Positions 16,371 through 25,035 are shown, counted from the stretch's first letter. The stretch: 38,885 nt of DNA from CALCEB01 sp035531475 (GCA_035531475.1 DATKST010000069.1:1-38885); one strand, 5' to 3'. A program made the numbers and translations. Notes: generated from the sequence alone by a model not told the origin.

Positions 16371-17072
16371 ATGGGAGATTTTATTGTAAAGAATCTGACT
16401 GAAACTCTGGGCAAGTTCTCGGCGATGGTGATGGAGTTTCTACCTCGATTGCTTGCCATGACCATCATCATCGTGGTGGGAGGGGTGGTGGCGTGGATTG
16501 TGAAAATACTTCTGCGCCGAATCCTTCTGTTTCTCAGGTTTAACTCGTTATTTGAAAGCGCGGGTATTACCCAGATGATGCCCAAGACGGCTTTGCCATC
16601 CCCCAGCGACCTTCTGGCGCGATTGGTATTCTGGGTGATCTGGGTGAGCTTCATGCTCTTTGGGGTGAATGCGCTGGGAGTCGTGGCACTGGAGGAAGAA
16701 ATCTCCAGGTTTTTCCTTCTTATCCCGCAAATCTTCGTGGCGCTGGTAATCCTTTTTGTCGGGTTGTTGATTGCGAATTTTGCGGCTCGCGCCACTTTGC
16801 TGGCTGCGGTGAATGCAAACTCACCGTCGCCCCGGCTCCTGAGCGGTGTTGTCCGGTTCATTATCGTGATTCTGGTTGTGACCATGGCTCTGGAAAGGAT
16901 CGGGTTGGGTCACGGGGTTGTGCTCGTCGCGTTTGCAATTTTCTTCGGGGCTCTGATGCTGGGTCTGGCGCTGGCCTTCGGACTGGGGGGACGTGATGTT
17001 GCCAGGCGCCTTCTGGAAAAACGATTTGCGGAGGAGCAAAAGAAGGAAGAGGAAGGAATGTCTCATTTGTAG
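16371..17072 (+). CDS. Conserved TM-helix membrane protein (mechanosensitive-channel associated)
   Basis: A 233-residue protein with about five membrane segments, including the glycine-rich helix GALMLGLALAFGLGGRDVARR near residues 195-215. That helix is the hallmark of the conserved TM helix family related to MscS pore helices. It lacks the beta domain of full MscS. The C-terminus is a short charged tail (EKRFAEEQKKEEE). The start follows GAGGTGAT, and the gene is eight bases after the glycosyltransferase stop. Pairing with a compatible-solute-type glycosyltransferase suggests a role in osmotic or membrane-tension response. Confidence 0.78.
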   Translation: MGDFIVKNLTETLGKFSAMVMEFLPRLLAMTIIIVVGGVVAWIVKILLRRILLFLRFNSLFESAGITQMMPKTALPSPSDLLARLVFWVIWVSFMLFGVNALGVVALEEEISRFFLLIPQIFVALVILFVGLLIANFAARATLLAAVNANSPSPRLLSGVVRFIIVILVVTMALERIGLGHGVVLVAFAIFFGALMLGLALAFGLGGRDVARRLLEKRFAEEQKKEEEGMSHL

Positions 17073-17898
17073 CATCAGGAATGGTAGGGGATGGGGGGTT
17101 CCTCATTGACGGACGAAGGACCGGCAGCGAGTGGCCCGGGGACGCAAGCCTTGGGGTTAAGTAACACACCGTCCCCTCAGTTCCGGCGGCCGCGGCGGTT
17201 GCCCTTTGCTGTCACCCCCGCGCGCGCTTGAATCTGAGGCTGTTGAATGGTGCGCTCGACAGCCTCCGCCCCAGTCGCTCCAGCCGACGCGATCCCGGCC
17301 ATCCGCCCCGAGTATATCCGACCTGACGAACCATCCCACACCAGCGGTCGGTTTCTCGCGCCCTGCCGTTCTCCGTGGTGAGAAATCCGGGCGAGGGCAC
17401 CACCCACACCGCCATCACTGGCGCATGCTCATCTGACCCGAACGGACGCCGCCAGATGGGGGTGGACGGTGAGGTTTGCGGCATAACACCCAGGCTGAAG
17501 GGCGCTTCAAACGGGCTTGGTTTGCCGCTTGCGTTTTCCTCTTAATTCGGTAGTGGTTCAGTTTGCTGTAGCGGCGGTCTCTGACCGCCGGAAGGTGCTG
17601 ATAAATAAGATTCGGCGGTCAGAGACCGCCGCTACAGCCGTGAAAACGTACCACTACCCTTAATCCGGCATCCTTGACCTTTCCAGAATTCAGCATCACC
17701 CCCTGTTCTGAACAAGAAAAGAGAATGAGCGTCATAGATTTTTTCAATTGGACACGCTTACGCCTGTCCCGTATTCTCGGACTGCTAGCATTCGAACCTG
17801 GACCATGACGTCTAGTTCGGGAGCCCCGTTTTGCTCCGAATCTCCACAAGCTGATTCGTTCTTCCCCGGAATCAATTCTCGCGGATCGGAGCATGTAG
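17073..17898. other. 826-base stretch without a supported gene
   Basis: Several overlapping open frames on both strands between 17150 and 17490 lack ribosome sites and recognisable motifs, so none is called; old decayed coding DNA is possible. The only clear structure is the palindromic element at 17549-17658. The right end (about 17660-17898) holds the leader of the porin gene, with a ribosome site GGAG just before ATG 17899. Confidence 0.5.
17549..17658. repeat. Palindromic element with GGTAGTGGT ends and GTAGCGGCGG core
   Basis: A 110-bp element. Outer arms are GGTAGTGGT (17549-17557) and ACCACTACC (17650-17658). Inner arms are a perfect 24-bp inverted repeat starting TGTAGCGGCGGTCTC, and each inner arm is itself a hairpin (CGGCGGTC/GACCGCCG). 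A 20-base AT-richer spacer separates the halves. It has no coding capacity. The core resembles that of the element at 25716-25846, which has different outer ends. Confidence 0.85.
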
Positions 17899-19548
17899 AT
17901 GATAAGTCGTTTTGCGGCAGACCGCTCAACCGTGGCTGGTCACAGAATGGGGGTTCTTCTGGCATTCCTTTTATTGCTTTGCCCTTTGCCTTGCTTCCCA
18001 GCGGACGCGTCTGGCTCGACCGGAGTGCCGCCTTCCGTGCAAGAGAATTCTGTCCACCTCCAGTTGATTCATATCTCTAGCCAACTTCTCAGCATCGAGC
18101 AAAAGTTTGCTACCCAGCCGCCAGCACCGGCCCAAGCCAGCCACTTCCGGGCGCAAATCCGCGGCATTATGAATGAAATTACGTCGGTGAAGGATAAGCT
18201 CGCGGCACAGCCTGCGGCGGGCGGCGCGTCACAATTTCAGAAAGAATTGACGGCAGACCAAAGTCGCGCTCAGGTTCTGGAACGTCAACTGGATCGCGTG
18301 GCGCCTTTGGATGGTTCTGCAACGGGCATGCCCGATGATCCCTCGGCTCACCAGGAAACCAAGAAGACGCAGCCGATGCAGATGGGACACGGCCCGGAGA
18401 CCACGCCCGGAATCACCACCGGTTTGCAGCCAACCGACATTTACAACAACGGCTTCTTTGTTAAGACTGCGGATAGCAGCTTTTCGATGTACGTGAACGG
18501 TCTCTTCCAGACTCGCTTCACCTATTTCAAGCCGCAGGCAAGTGTAGGCCAGCTCGGAGCCAGCACCACCGGCTCTGACAATTTTGACGTGTATCTGGGG
18601 CGGCTTGCATTCTCTGGGTCGGTATTCGATCCGACCATCAAGTACTTCGCCCAGATTCAGGGCAGCACGGCCGGCAACGGCAATACTGAAACGATGTTGG
18701 ATTGGTTTGTGGCCAAGACTTATTCCAAGTACTTGACCGTTCAAATGGGAAGGTTCTGGACACCCTTCTCCTTCGAATACTACATGAATCCCGGAAATTA
18801 CTTGTTTGCCGACCTCTCCACCGCAGAGTTTGCCTTTGTCTTACCGAGAGCTATTGGCCTGGAGGCATATGGGCAAGCTGGCAAGCTGTCTTACGCCGGC
18901 GTTGTGGCAAACAGCATTCCCGCGCTGGATGCACCTGGGCAGGAGAACTTCAGCAACCGGCTGGCTTACATCGGCCATTTGCAGTATGACCTGCTCGTAC
19001 CTTACGGCTACGTTGAGACGGACCCCAATCCCGCCGGCGTCAAGAAGCCCGAGCTCACCCTTTGGAGTTCAGTGGCTTACAACCCGATCACTGGCGCGTC
19101 CAGTTTTGAGAATGTGGCCGTTGGCGACAAAACTCTTAATGGGACTGGCTCTGTGGCATTCCGCGACGGCTTCTTCACCTTTCAAACCACGGGCTACTTC
19201 CGCCGCACGACGCCCTACAACGGACTGCCCTCCGATAATTCCTATGGATACGGTGAGCAGGCTGGCTACTATTTGGTTCCCGGCAAGGTTGAGCTTGCGG
19301 AGCGAGTCTCCGGCGTTAACTGGGGCGCTCCGCAATTTCTGTTGGCGGATTTTGCGGTGAACACATGGTATTCAGGCCCCAACTTTCCGTACCACAACAT
19401 CACGGAGCATTCGATCGGGCTGAATTACTATCTCCACGGGCATAACGCCAAAGTGCAAACGTCTTACTCGTACATGACAGGAGATACGTTCTCAGGGGTC
19501 AAGTTTAGGGGGAACCGCGTGTGGCTTCAGGCCCAGATCATGTTCTGA
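17899..19548 (+). CDS. OprO/OprP-like outer-membrane porin with N-terminal coiled coil
   Basis: A 549-residue protein. A signal peptide (GVLLAFLLLLCPLPCFPADA) ends near residue 38. Residues 50-135 form helical coiled-coil-like segments (QLLSIEQKF, FQKELTADQSRAQVLERQLD). From about 190 the sequence becomes alternating beta-barrel strands rich in aromatic residues (FSMYVNGLFQTRF, LTVQMGRFWTPFSFEYY) and ends in QAQIMF, with the C-terminal phenylalanine typical of outer-membrane barrels. It matches the phosphate-selective porin O/P fold, though the solute may differ. It lies 168 bases before urtA on the same strand, so it may provide outer-membrane entry for urea or amides. The ATG at 17899 follows GGAG at good spacing. 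Confidence 0.85.
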   Translation: MISRFAADRSTVAGHRMGVLLAFLLLLCPLPCFPADASGSTGVPPSVQENSVHLQLIHISSQLLSIEQKFATQPPAPAQASHFRAQIRGIMNEITSVKDKLAAQPAAGGASQFQKELTADQSRAQVLERQLDRVAPLDGSATGMPDDPSAHQETKKTQPMQMGHGPETTPGITTGLQPTDIYNNGFFVKTADSSFSMYVNGLFQTRFTYFKPQASVGQLGASTTGSDNFDVYLGRLAFSGSVFDPTIKYFAQIQGSTAGNGNTETMLDWFVAKTYSKYLTVQMGRFWTPFSFEYYMNPGNYLFADLSTAEFAFVLPRAIGLEAYGQAGKLSYAGVVANSIPALDAPGQENFSNRLAYIGHLQYDLLVPYGYVETDPNPAGVKKPELTLWSSVAYNPITGASSFENVAVGDKTLNGTGSVAFRDGFFTFQTTGYFRRTTPYNGLPSDNSYGYGEQAGYYLVPGKVELAERVSGVNWGAPQFLLADFAVNTWYSGPNFPYHNITEHSIGLNYYLHGHNAKVQTSYSYMTGDTFSGVKFRGNRVWLQAQIMF

Positions 19549-19603
19549 GGTCTCTTTTGCGATGGGCAAGTTGATATTGAAGAATTCAGCGCTCTAGCAG
19601 CGG

Positions 19604-19672
19604 GCTCAATGGGACGGACTCCCCGCTTTTGCCGGTCAAGCGGGGATGGAGCGAGGTCCGTGCGGATTGAGC
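19604..19672 (+). ncRNA. Three-helix nested hairpin between porin and urtA
   Basis: Three nested inverted repeats occupy 69 bases. GCTCAAT (19604-19610) pairs with ATTGAGC (19666-19672), ACGGAC (19614-19619) with GTCCGT (19656-19661), and CCCCGCTT (19621-19628) with AAGCGGGG (19638-19645). The loop is nine bases. No T run follows, so it does not look like a simple terminator. The urtA ribosome site is about 30 bases downstream. It could be a leader RNA regulating the transporter, an mRNA-stability stem between porin and transporter messages, or a repeat element. It does not match a riboswitch class I can recall with confidence. Confidence 0.5.
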
Positions 19673-19716
19673 GGTTCAGATTAAAGATTTCGCATCTCAA
19701 AGGAGGAATGCCTTCC

Positions 19717-20946
19717 ATGCAACCTTCGTGCCGCAGCACCAGAGGTCAGAAGTTTGGGTGTTCTCTCATCCTGATGGCAGCCTGTTTGGTGTTGTCCTGG
19801 GCTTTCCCAAGCGCAGAGGCAGCAGGGCCGCCGGCCAAGGTCGGCGTCCTGCAATCCCTCACCGGCACCATGGCCATCAGTGAAGTGACCGTGAAGAACG
19901 CTGAGATGCTGGCCATTGATCAGATTAATGGGGCGGGTGGGGTGCTGGGTCGCAAGCTGGTTCCCATCGTTGAGGATGGGGCTTCGGACCCGGCCATCTT
20001 TGCTCAAAAGGCGCAGAAGCTGCTGGAGCAAGACGAAGTGGTTACGGTGTTCGGCGGCTGGACCTCTGCCAGCCGCAAGGCCATGCTTCCCGTCTTCGAG
20101 CGCTTCCACGGCCTGCTCTGGTACCCGGTGCAGTTTGAAGGCAATGAATGTTCGCCCGATATCATGTATTCCGGCGCACAGCCCAATCAGCAGATTCTGC
20201 CTGCCCTCGATTGGGCTTTTGAGAAGGGTTACAAGAGGATTTTCCTGCTCGGCTCGGACTATGTGTTCCCCCGCACCGCCAACCTGATCCTTAAGAAGCA
20301 CATCCTGCATCGGGGCGGTGTGGTGGCGGGCGAGGAGTATGTGCCCCTCGGAGGAACCGACTTCAGTTCGGTCGTCAACAAAATCCGGTTGGCGCACCCC
20401 CAGATCATTTTCAACACCCTGAATGGAGATAGCAACGTTTCGTTTTTCAAACAAATGACCGCCGTCGGGATGCCACCCTCGAAGCTGCCCGTTATGTCTT
20501 TCAGTATTGCGGAGCAAGAAGCGAAGGCGATGGGTCCCAGCCTGGTCGCCGGCAGCTACGCGGCGTGGAATTATTTTGAAAGTTTGGAAAACGCCCCCAA
20601 TAAGAAATTGGTGGCGGCTTACGATGTGAAATTCGGCGCCGGGGCGGTTCTGGATGATCCCATGGTTCACGGCTATATTGACGTCATCCTTTGGGCGGCG
20701 GCGGTGAAGAAAGCGGGCAGCTTTGATCCCAATGCCGTCCGCAAGGCTGCGGTCCAACTGGGGTGGACAAGCTCCGCCATGGGTAATGTGAAATTTGCGC
20801 CCAATCAAAGCCTCTATCAGACTGCCTATGTTGGCATCCTCCAGCCGGACGGCATGTTCAAGATTCTCTGGCAGTCGAAAAACCCACTTTTCCCGGAGCC
20901 TTATGACTCACTAGCCTTTCCCGGCAAGCATTGCATCCTGAAGTAG
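19717..20946 (+). CDS. urtA: Urea ABC transporter substrate-binding protein
   Basis: A 409-residue periplasmic binding protein. A signal peptide with hydrophobic core CSLILMAACLVLSW ends near SAEAA. The mature part is a Leu/Ile/Val-type fold with UrtA-specific stretches: VGVLQSLTGTMAISE, INGAGGVLGRK, VFGGWTSASRKAMLPVFE, LLWYPVQFEGNECSPDI, GSDYVFPRTAN, TLNGDSNVSFFKQM, SYAAWNYF. These are typical of the urea-binding subgroup, which also includes short-chain amide binders. AGGAGG at 19701-19706 is ten bases before ATG 19717; the ATG at 19708 is too close. Four further transporter genes follow in the same direction. Confidence 0.92.
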   Translation: MQPSCRSTRGQKFGCSLILMAACLVLSWAFPSAEAAGPPAKVGVLQSLTGTMAISEVTVKNAEMLAIDQINGAGGVLGRKLVPIVEDGASDPAIFAQKAQKLLEQDEVVTVFGGWTSASRKAMLPVFERFHGLLWYPVQFEGNECSPDIMYSGAQPNQQILPALDWAFEKGYKRIFLLGSDYVFPRTANLILKKHILHRGGVVAGEEYVPLGGTDFSSVVNKIRLAHPQIIFNTLNGDSNVSFFKQMTAVGMPPSKLPVMSFSIAEQEAKAMGPSLVAGSYAAWNYFESLENAPNKKLVAAYDVKFGAGAVLDDPMVHGYIDVILWAAAVKKAGSFDPNAVRKAAVQLGWTSSAMGNVKFAPNQSLYQTAYVGILQPDGMFKILWQSKNPLFPEPYDSLAFPGKHCILK

Positions 20947-20980
20947 CGGCTAAACACCAGGGCAGGAGTTAAGACAAAAC

Positions 20981-21892
20981 ATGGGCGAGTCTGCTGTCAT
21001 CGCCGGCCAAGCCTTCAATGGCATCAGTGTGGCCTCGATATTATTGCTTGCGGCTCTGGGGTTGGCACTGAGTTTTGGGGTGATGAACGTCATCAACATG
21101 GCTCATGGCGAAATGCTGATGGTGGGGGGCTACCTATCCTACTTGACCTGCAAGTTCGTCCACGGACCGTTCGCCTTCCTGGTGGCCCTTCTAATCGCTT
21201 TCGCCGGCGCATCGTTGCTCGGGGGCTTGTTGGAAGTTTCTGTAATTCGCTGGCTCTACGGCCGGCCGCTCGACACTCTTCTGGCAACGTGGGGCGTAAG
21301 CCTCATCTTGCAGCAAGGCGCCAGGAGTATTTTCGGCCCCATCGGCGTGGAAGTCACGGCGCCCGAGTGGCTCAACGGGTCCATTTCGATTGAGCACGGT
21401 GCGTTCGCGGGGATGGACCTTCCTTATGTTCGTCTCTTCATTATTTTGCTCGCCGTGGTGGTGCTCAGTCTGGTAGCGCTGTTCATCGCTCGAACTCGCT
21501 GGGGCCTGTTGCTCCGGGCCGTTCACCAGGATCGAGAAATGTCGGAGGCGCTTGGGGTCAACACGTCGAGGGTGGACTTGATGGTATTTGCTTTAGGGAC
21601 CGGCGTAGCCGGCTTGGCCGGGTCGGCCCTGGCCCTCATTGCTCCGGTGACCCCCACGGTGGGCCAGAGCTACATCGTGTATGCCTTCCTGGTGGTGATT
21701 TTGGGGGGGCTTGGAAGTTTGCTCGGCGCCGCCCTGGCTTCATTGCTGATTGGGCTTTTTTCGGCTGGAGCTCAGATCTTTATGGGCGTAAGTCTGGCCG
21801 ATGTTCTTCTGCTGGTGATGGTTGTGTTGTTTATCCAGTTCCGGCCAAAGGGCATTGTGGTCAGGCACAGCCGCGCGCTCGGGGAGGCTTGA
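20981..21892 (+). CDS. urtB: Urea ABC transporter permease UrtB
   Basis: A 303-residue inner-membrane permease of the branched-chain amino acid/urea class, with about eight membrane segments. Recognisable parts are ALGLALSFGVMNVINMAHGEMLMVGGY near the N-terminus, TLLATWGVSLILQQGARSIFG, RAVHQDREMSEALGVNTSRVD (coupling region for the ATPases) and the closing VLFIQFRPKGIV. The length fits permeases lacking the long N-terminal extension seen in some UrtB proteins. The start is preceded by AGGAG. The stop lies four bases before urtC, so the genes are co-transcribed. Confidence 0.92.
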   Translation: MGESAVIAGQAFNGISVASILLLAALGLALSFGVMNVINMAHGEMLMVGGYLSYLTCKFVHGPFAFLVALLIAFAGASLLGGLLEVSVIRWLYGRPLDTLLATWGVSLILQQGARSIFGPIGVEVTAPEWLNGSISIEHGAFAGMDLPYVRLFIILLAVVVLSLVALFIARTRWGLLLRAVHQDREMSEALGVNTSRVDLMVFALGTGVAGLAGSALALIAPVTPTVGQSYIVYAFLVVILGGLGSLLGAALASLLIGLFSAGAQIFMGVSLADVLLLVMVVLFIQFRPKGIVVRHSRALGEA

Positions 21893-21896
21893 ATTG

Positions 21897-23015
21897 GTGC
21901 GGCTGAAGGTTTCAATTCGCATCGTGTGCCTGGCCGCCTTGGCGCTGGCTCCGTTCTATCTGTCCGACTATCACCTCTCGCTGTTAGGCCGGTACTTGGC
22001 CCTGGCGGTTCTGGCGCTGGGTCTGGCGCTGATTTGGGGGCGGGCGGGCATTTTGAGCTTGGGCCAAGGCGTTTTTTTTGGTTTAGGCGGCTATGCCTTG
22101 GCCATGCATTTGAAGCTGGTGAGCCTTGGGCCGGGTGAATTACCGGACTTCATGCAATGGAGCGGACTTGATCATTTGCCTTGGTGGTGGCATGCGTTCC
22201 AGCGGCCTGGCTTGGCAATCGTCGCGATGTTGTTGCTTCCAGCCCTGGCCGCCGCCGGGTTGGCCTGGCTGCTGTTTCATCGCCGCGTAGGGGGTGTCTA
22301 CTTTGCGCTCATCACTCAAGCCCTGGCGCTCGCCTTCACCACGCTGCTCATCAGCCAACAGCCCTACACCGGTGGCTTCAATGGGCTCACCGGTTTCACG
22401 ACTTTTCTTGGATTTTCCCTGCTCGGCGCCGGGGTCCAGCGCGACCTTTACTGGGTTACTGTTGTGATTCTTACCGCGGCCTTTTTATTCTCATCCTGGC
22501 TGTTTCGCACAAAGTTTGGAAAGGTGTTGCTGGCAATTCGCGATGGTGAAAATCGCGTTCGCTTTCTTGGCTACAATGCTGTCCCCTATAAGGTGGCGGC
22601 ATTTGCACTCAGCGGATTGTTTGCCGGGATCGCGGGCGGTTTGTTTGCCCTCCAGGTCGGCGTTATCTCACCGGCGATGCTGGGTGTGGTTCCATCCATC
22701 GAAATGGTGGTTTGGGTCGCGGTGGGAGGGCGGGAGAGCTTGTTTGGGGCGGTTCTTGGGACGCTATTGGTCAACCTTGGTAAGGACTGGATCAGCAGTG
22801 CAATGCCCAACCTCTGGCTTTTCGGCATGGGGTTGCTATTCATCCTGGTTGTCATGGTATTTCCGCAAGGCCTCTGTGGGTTAGCGGAATTCTGGCCCCG
22901 CATTTTGTTGCGCTTCCACCACCCCATTGAGCCGGAACAAAAGGGTGGAAGCGGCCTCCATGTGGCTTCAGCCGCTTATGCAAAGAGTTGTGAAGAAGGG
23001 CGAGGTGCCGAATGA
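21897..23015 (+). CDS. urtC: Urea ABC transporter permease UrtC
   Basis: About 372 residues and about ten membrane segments, the partner permease of UrtB. RYLALAVLALGLALIWGRAGILSLGQGVFFGLGGYALAMHL is the typical first part. NGLTGFTTFLGFSL, AIRDGENRVRFLGYNAVPYK (EAA-like coupling loop) and VAVGGRESLFGAVLG follow. Translation probably begins at GTG 21897, nine bases after GGAGG; TTG 21894 is the alternative. The coding frame can be extended upstream into urtB but without a fitting start. Its end overlaps urtD by four bases (ATGA). Confidence 0.92.
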   Translation: MRLKVSIRIVCLAALALAPFYLSDYHLSLLGRYLALAVLALGLALIWGRAGILSLGQGVFFGLGGYALAMHLKLVSLGPGELPDFMQWSGLDHLPWWWHAFQRPGLAIVAMLLLPALAAAGLAWLLFHRRVGGVYFALITQALALAFTTLLISQQPYTGGFNGLTGFTTFLGFSLLGAGVQRDLYWVTVVILTAAFLFSSWLFRTKFGKVLLAIRDGENRVRFLGYNAVPYKVAAFALSGLFAGIAGGLFALQVGVISPAMLGVVPSIEMVVWVAVGGRESLFGAVLGTLLVNLGKDWISSAMPNLWLFGMGLLFILVVMVFPQGLCGLAEFWPRILLRFHHPIEPEQKGGSGLHVASAAYAKSCEEGRGAE

Positions 23016-23776
23016 ACCAACCACTACTTCGGGTTGAAAATCTAACAGTTTCATTCGAGGGATTTAAGGCTTTAGACAGGATGTGCCTTGCCCTGATGCC
23101 TAGAACCGTGCGGGTGCTGATTGGTCCCAACGGAGCTGGAAAATCTACGCTGCTGGATGCTATTACCGGGCGTGTCCGGCCCACGGCGGGCGAGGTCGTC
23201 TTCAAGGGTGAGAACATCACTCGTCTCGATGAACACAAGATTGCCCGCCGAGGTATCTGCCGCAAGTTTCAGGCTCCTGGCATCCTCGACAACTTGACGG
23301 TCTATGAGAACCTTGCGCTTGCGGCTTGCCCCCGGCGGGAATGGTGGTTCAATTTGACCAGCAACGTTACGCCCGCCGTCAGAACCCAGGTGGAAAAAGT
23401 CCTTAATTTAATCGGCCTGGAAGAAAAGATGGACTCGCTCGCCAAGCATCTGGCCCACGGCCAGAAACAGTGGCTGGAGATTGGCATGGTTGTGGCCTCG
23501 GATGCGGAGTTGCTCCTTCTGGATGAGCCGGCAGCCGGTATGACCCACCGAGAGGCCGCGCAGACAGCGGATTTGATCCGCAGCCTCTCAGACCGTCACA
23601 GCTTTCTTGTCATCGATCACGACATGACTTTTGTGGACCAGCTTAAGGCTCCGGTGAGTGTTCTCCACATGGGACGGCTTCTCAAAGAGGGAAGCCTGGA
23701 AGAGGTCCGCAGCGATCCTCAGGTGGCAGCCGTTTATCTCGGAAGAGTGGAAGAGGTTCCCAGTGGTTACGCTTAA
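23012..23776 (+). CDS. urtD: Urea ABC transporter ATP-binding protein UrtD
   Basis: A 254-residue ABC ATPase. Walker A is GPNGAGKST near residues 39-47, the signature region is LAHGQKQWLEIG, Walker B is LLLLDEPAAGM, and the switch histidine is in FLVIDHDM. LAHGQKQWLE in place of the common LSGGQ motif is usual in UrtD and related LivG-type ATPases. It powers uptake with UrtE on the cytoplasmic face of UrtBC. The start overlaps the urtC stop and the end overlaps urtE by 14 bases, so translation of the three is coupled. Confidence 0.93.
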   Translation: MNQPLLRVENLTVSFEGFKALDRMCLALMPRTVRVLIGPNGAGKSTLLDAITGRVRPTAGEVVFKGENITRLDEHKIARRGICRKFQAPGILDNLTVYENLALAACPRREWWFNLTSNVTPAVRTQVEKVLNLIGLEEKMDSLAKHLAHGQKQWLEIGMVVASDAELLLLDEPAAGMTHREAAQTADLIRSLSDRHSFLVIDHDMTFVDQLKAPVSVLHMGRLLKEGSLEEVRSDPQVAAVYLGRVEEVPSGYA

Positions 23777-24470
23777 GGGGGTTTCCGCCGCTTATGGGCT
23801 AAGCCGCATCCTCCATGATATTGACTTGACCGTAGGATCGTGCGAAGCCGTCACCCTGTTGGGCCGGAACGGCGCCGGAAAGACCACCTTGCTTCGAACC
23901 ATTGTCGGCTTGCATCCCGCGCGCTTGGGTAGCATCTGGTTGGACGGGAGAGACATCACCAAACTTCCAGCGCACCGGCGGGCAGCCCGGGGTGTCGGCT
24001 ATGTTCCCCAAGGGCGTGGCATTTTCCCACACTTGACGGTGGAGGAGAATTTGCGCCTTGGTTTTGCGTCGCTCCCGTCCAGGAAAAGCATCACTTCCCG
24101 GCCGATCCCTGAGCACGTGTATGGTCTTTTCCCGGTTCTCGCCGGGCTGCGCAGACGGAAGGGCGGGGTGCTCAGTGGGGGTGAACAGCAACAGCTCGCC
24201 ATCGGCAGAGCCATGGTTTCCGAACCCAGGCTTTTGATTCTGGATGAGCCCACGGAAGGCATCCAACCCTCCATTGTGCAGCAAATTGGGGAGGCCATCA
24301 ATGCGATCCGTAAGGAGTTGAAAACTTCCATCCTGCTGGTCGAGCAATACCTCGAATTCGCATGGTCTGTTGCTGACCGCTTCTACGTCATGCGGCGGGG
24401 CCGGCTGGAAGAGCAGGGCAGCACACAGAACCGGGACCCGGAAACCGTGGCACATCTCATGAGTGTCTGA
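23763..24470 (+). CDS. urtE: Urea ABC transporter ATP-binding protein UrtE
   Basis: A 235-residue LivF-type ATPase. Walker A is GRNGAGKTT, the signature motif is LSGGEQQQLAIGRAM, Walker B is LLILDEPTEGI and the switch region is ILLVEQYLEF. The start is most likely GTG 23763, five bases after GAGG and inside the end of urtD. It is the last gene of the urt operon. No urease structural or accessory gene follows, so urea use would depend on genes elsewhere. Confidence 0.93.
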   Translation: MVTLKGVSAAYGLSRILHDIDLTVGSCEAVTLLGRNGAGKTTLLRTIVGLHPARLGSIWLDGRDITKLPAHRRAARGVGYVPQGRGIFPHLTVEENLRLGFASLPSRKSITSRPIPEHVYGLFPVLAGLRRRKGGVLSGGEQQQLAIGRAMVSEPRLLILDEPTEGIQPSIVQQIGEAINAIRKELKTSILLVEQYLEFAWSVADRFYVMRRGRLEEQGSTQNRDPETVAHLMSV

Positions 24471-24739
24471 CAAACCTTTTGTAAGCGTCCGGTGACGCAA
24501 TTCCTTGCGAGCACGGCCCCGCCCAGCTTGCCCCAGGCTCGAATCTGAGCCTTGCTGTACTGCCTCGTTCTTGTCGTCCCACCCCGCCTGTCACTCTTCC
24601 TGAGCCGCAATCAGCTTTTCGCCCATGCGCCGAAGCCCAACTCAAGAGAGAAGCATCTGTCAAATCATACGTTTACGTCACGTTATGTCTGATACGGAGG
24701 TTTATGCCAACGCCGTTCCGGGGATCGCCGGCGTCGCTC
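24471..24739. other. Gap after the urt operon
   Basis: No supported gene, clear terminator or repeat is seen between urtE and the toxin-antitoxin promoter. Open frames on the minus strand here have no recognisable motif. Confidence 0.4.
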
Positions 24740-24768
24740 TTGACATGATTTCCATAATCATCTAGATT
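24740..24768 (+). promoter_or_regulatory. Promoter with overlapping palindrome before the antitoxin gene
   Basis: TTGACA (24740-24745) and TAGATT (24763-24768) are 17 bases apart. The AT-rich sequence around 24755-24772 is an imperfect palindrome centred on ATCTAGAT (24760-24767), overlapping the -10 box. That is where antitoxin-toxin complexes usually bind to repress their own operon. Confidence 0.55.
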
Positions 24769-24798
24769 ATCATTCTAGCATGAGTGGAGGTCGCCGTC

Positions 24799-25035
24799 AT
24801 GGAAACGGTTGGGCTCTTTGAAGCCAAGAACAAACTTTCTGAGCTGGTGGAGCGTGCCTCCCATGGCCACAAAATCGGCATCACGCGGCGCGGCAAGCTG
24901 GCTGCATTAATCGTGCCCGCCCGTCCCGAAGCGAGCGTGAAGGAGATCTTTGACGATATTGAACAGGTGCGCAAGCGCGCGAAGCTGCCCAAGGGCGTAA
25001 GCGTGAAGGATCTGATTGAGGAGGGCCGGGTTTGA
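24799..25035 (+). CDS. Type II antitoxin, Phd/YefM-like
   Basis: A 78-residue protein beginning METVGLFEAKNKLSELVERA, the classic N-terminal DNA-binding signature of Phd/YefM antitoxins, followed by KIGITRRGKLAALIVP. The C-terminal part (VKEIFDDIEQVRKRAKLPKG) is a charged helix expected to wrap the toxin. The ATG at 24799 is chosen because GGAGG lies about eight bases upstream; a GTG at 24784 is in frame but less likely. Its stop overlaps the toxin start (TTGA), so the pair is translationally coupled. Confidence 0.9.
   Translation: METVGLFEAKNKLSELVERASHGHKIGITRRGKLAALIVPARPEASVKEIFDDIEQVRKRAKLPKGVSVKDLIEEGRV

Noticed and set aside
17157..17484. Overlapping minus-strand open frames between the TM-helix gene and the porin
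   Set aside because: Three frames are open at once, as expected in GC-rich non-coding DNA; none has a ribosome site or recognisable motif.
17780..17830. T-loop-like sequence resembling part of a tRNA on the minus strand
   Set aside because: A GGTTCGAAT string is present, but the flanking bases do not form a T stem and no acceptor or anticodon stems can be built.
19681..20808. Long minus-strand open frame opposite urtA
   Set aside because: Shadow of a strongly supported transporter gene; its translation has no family features.
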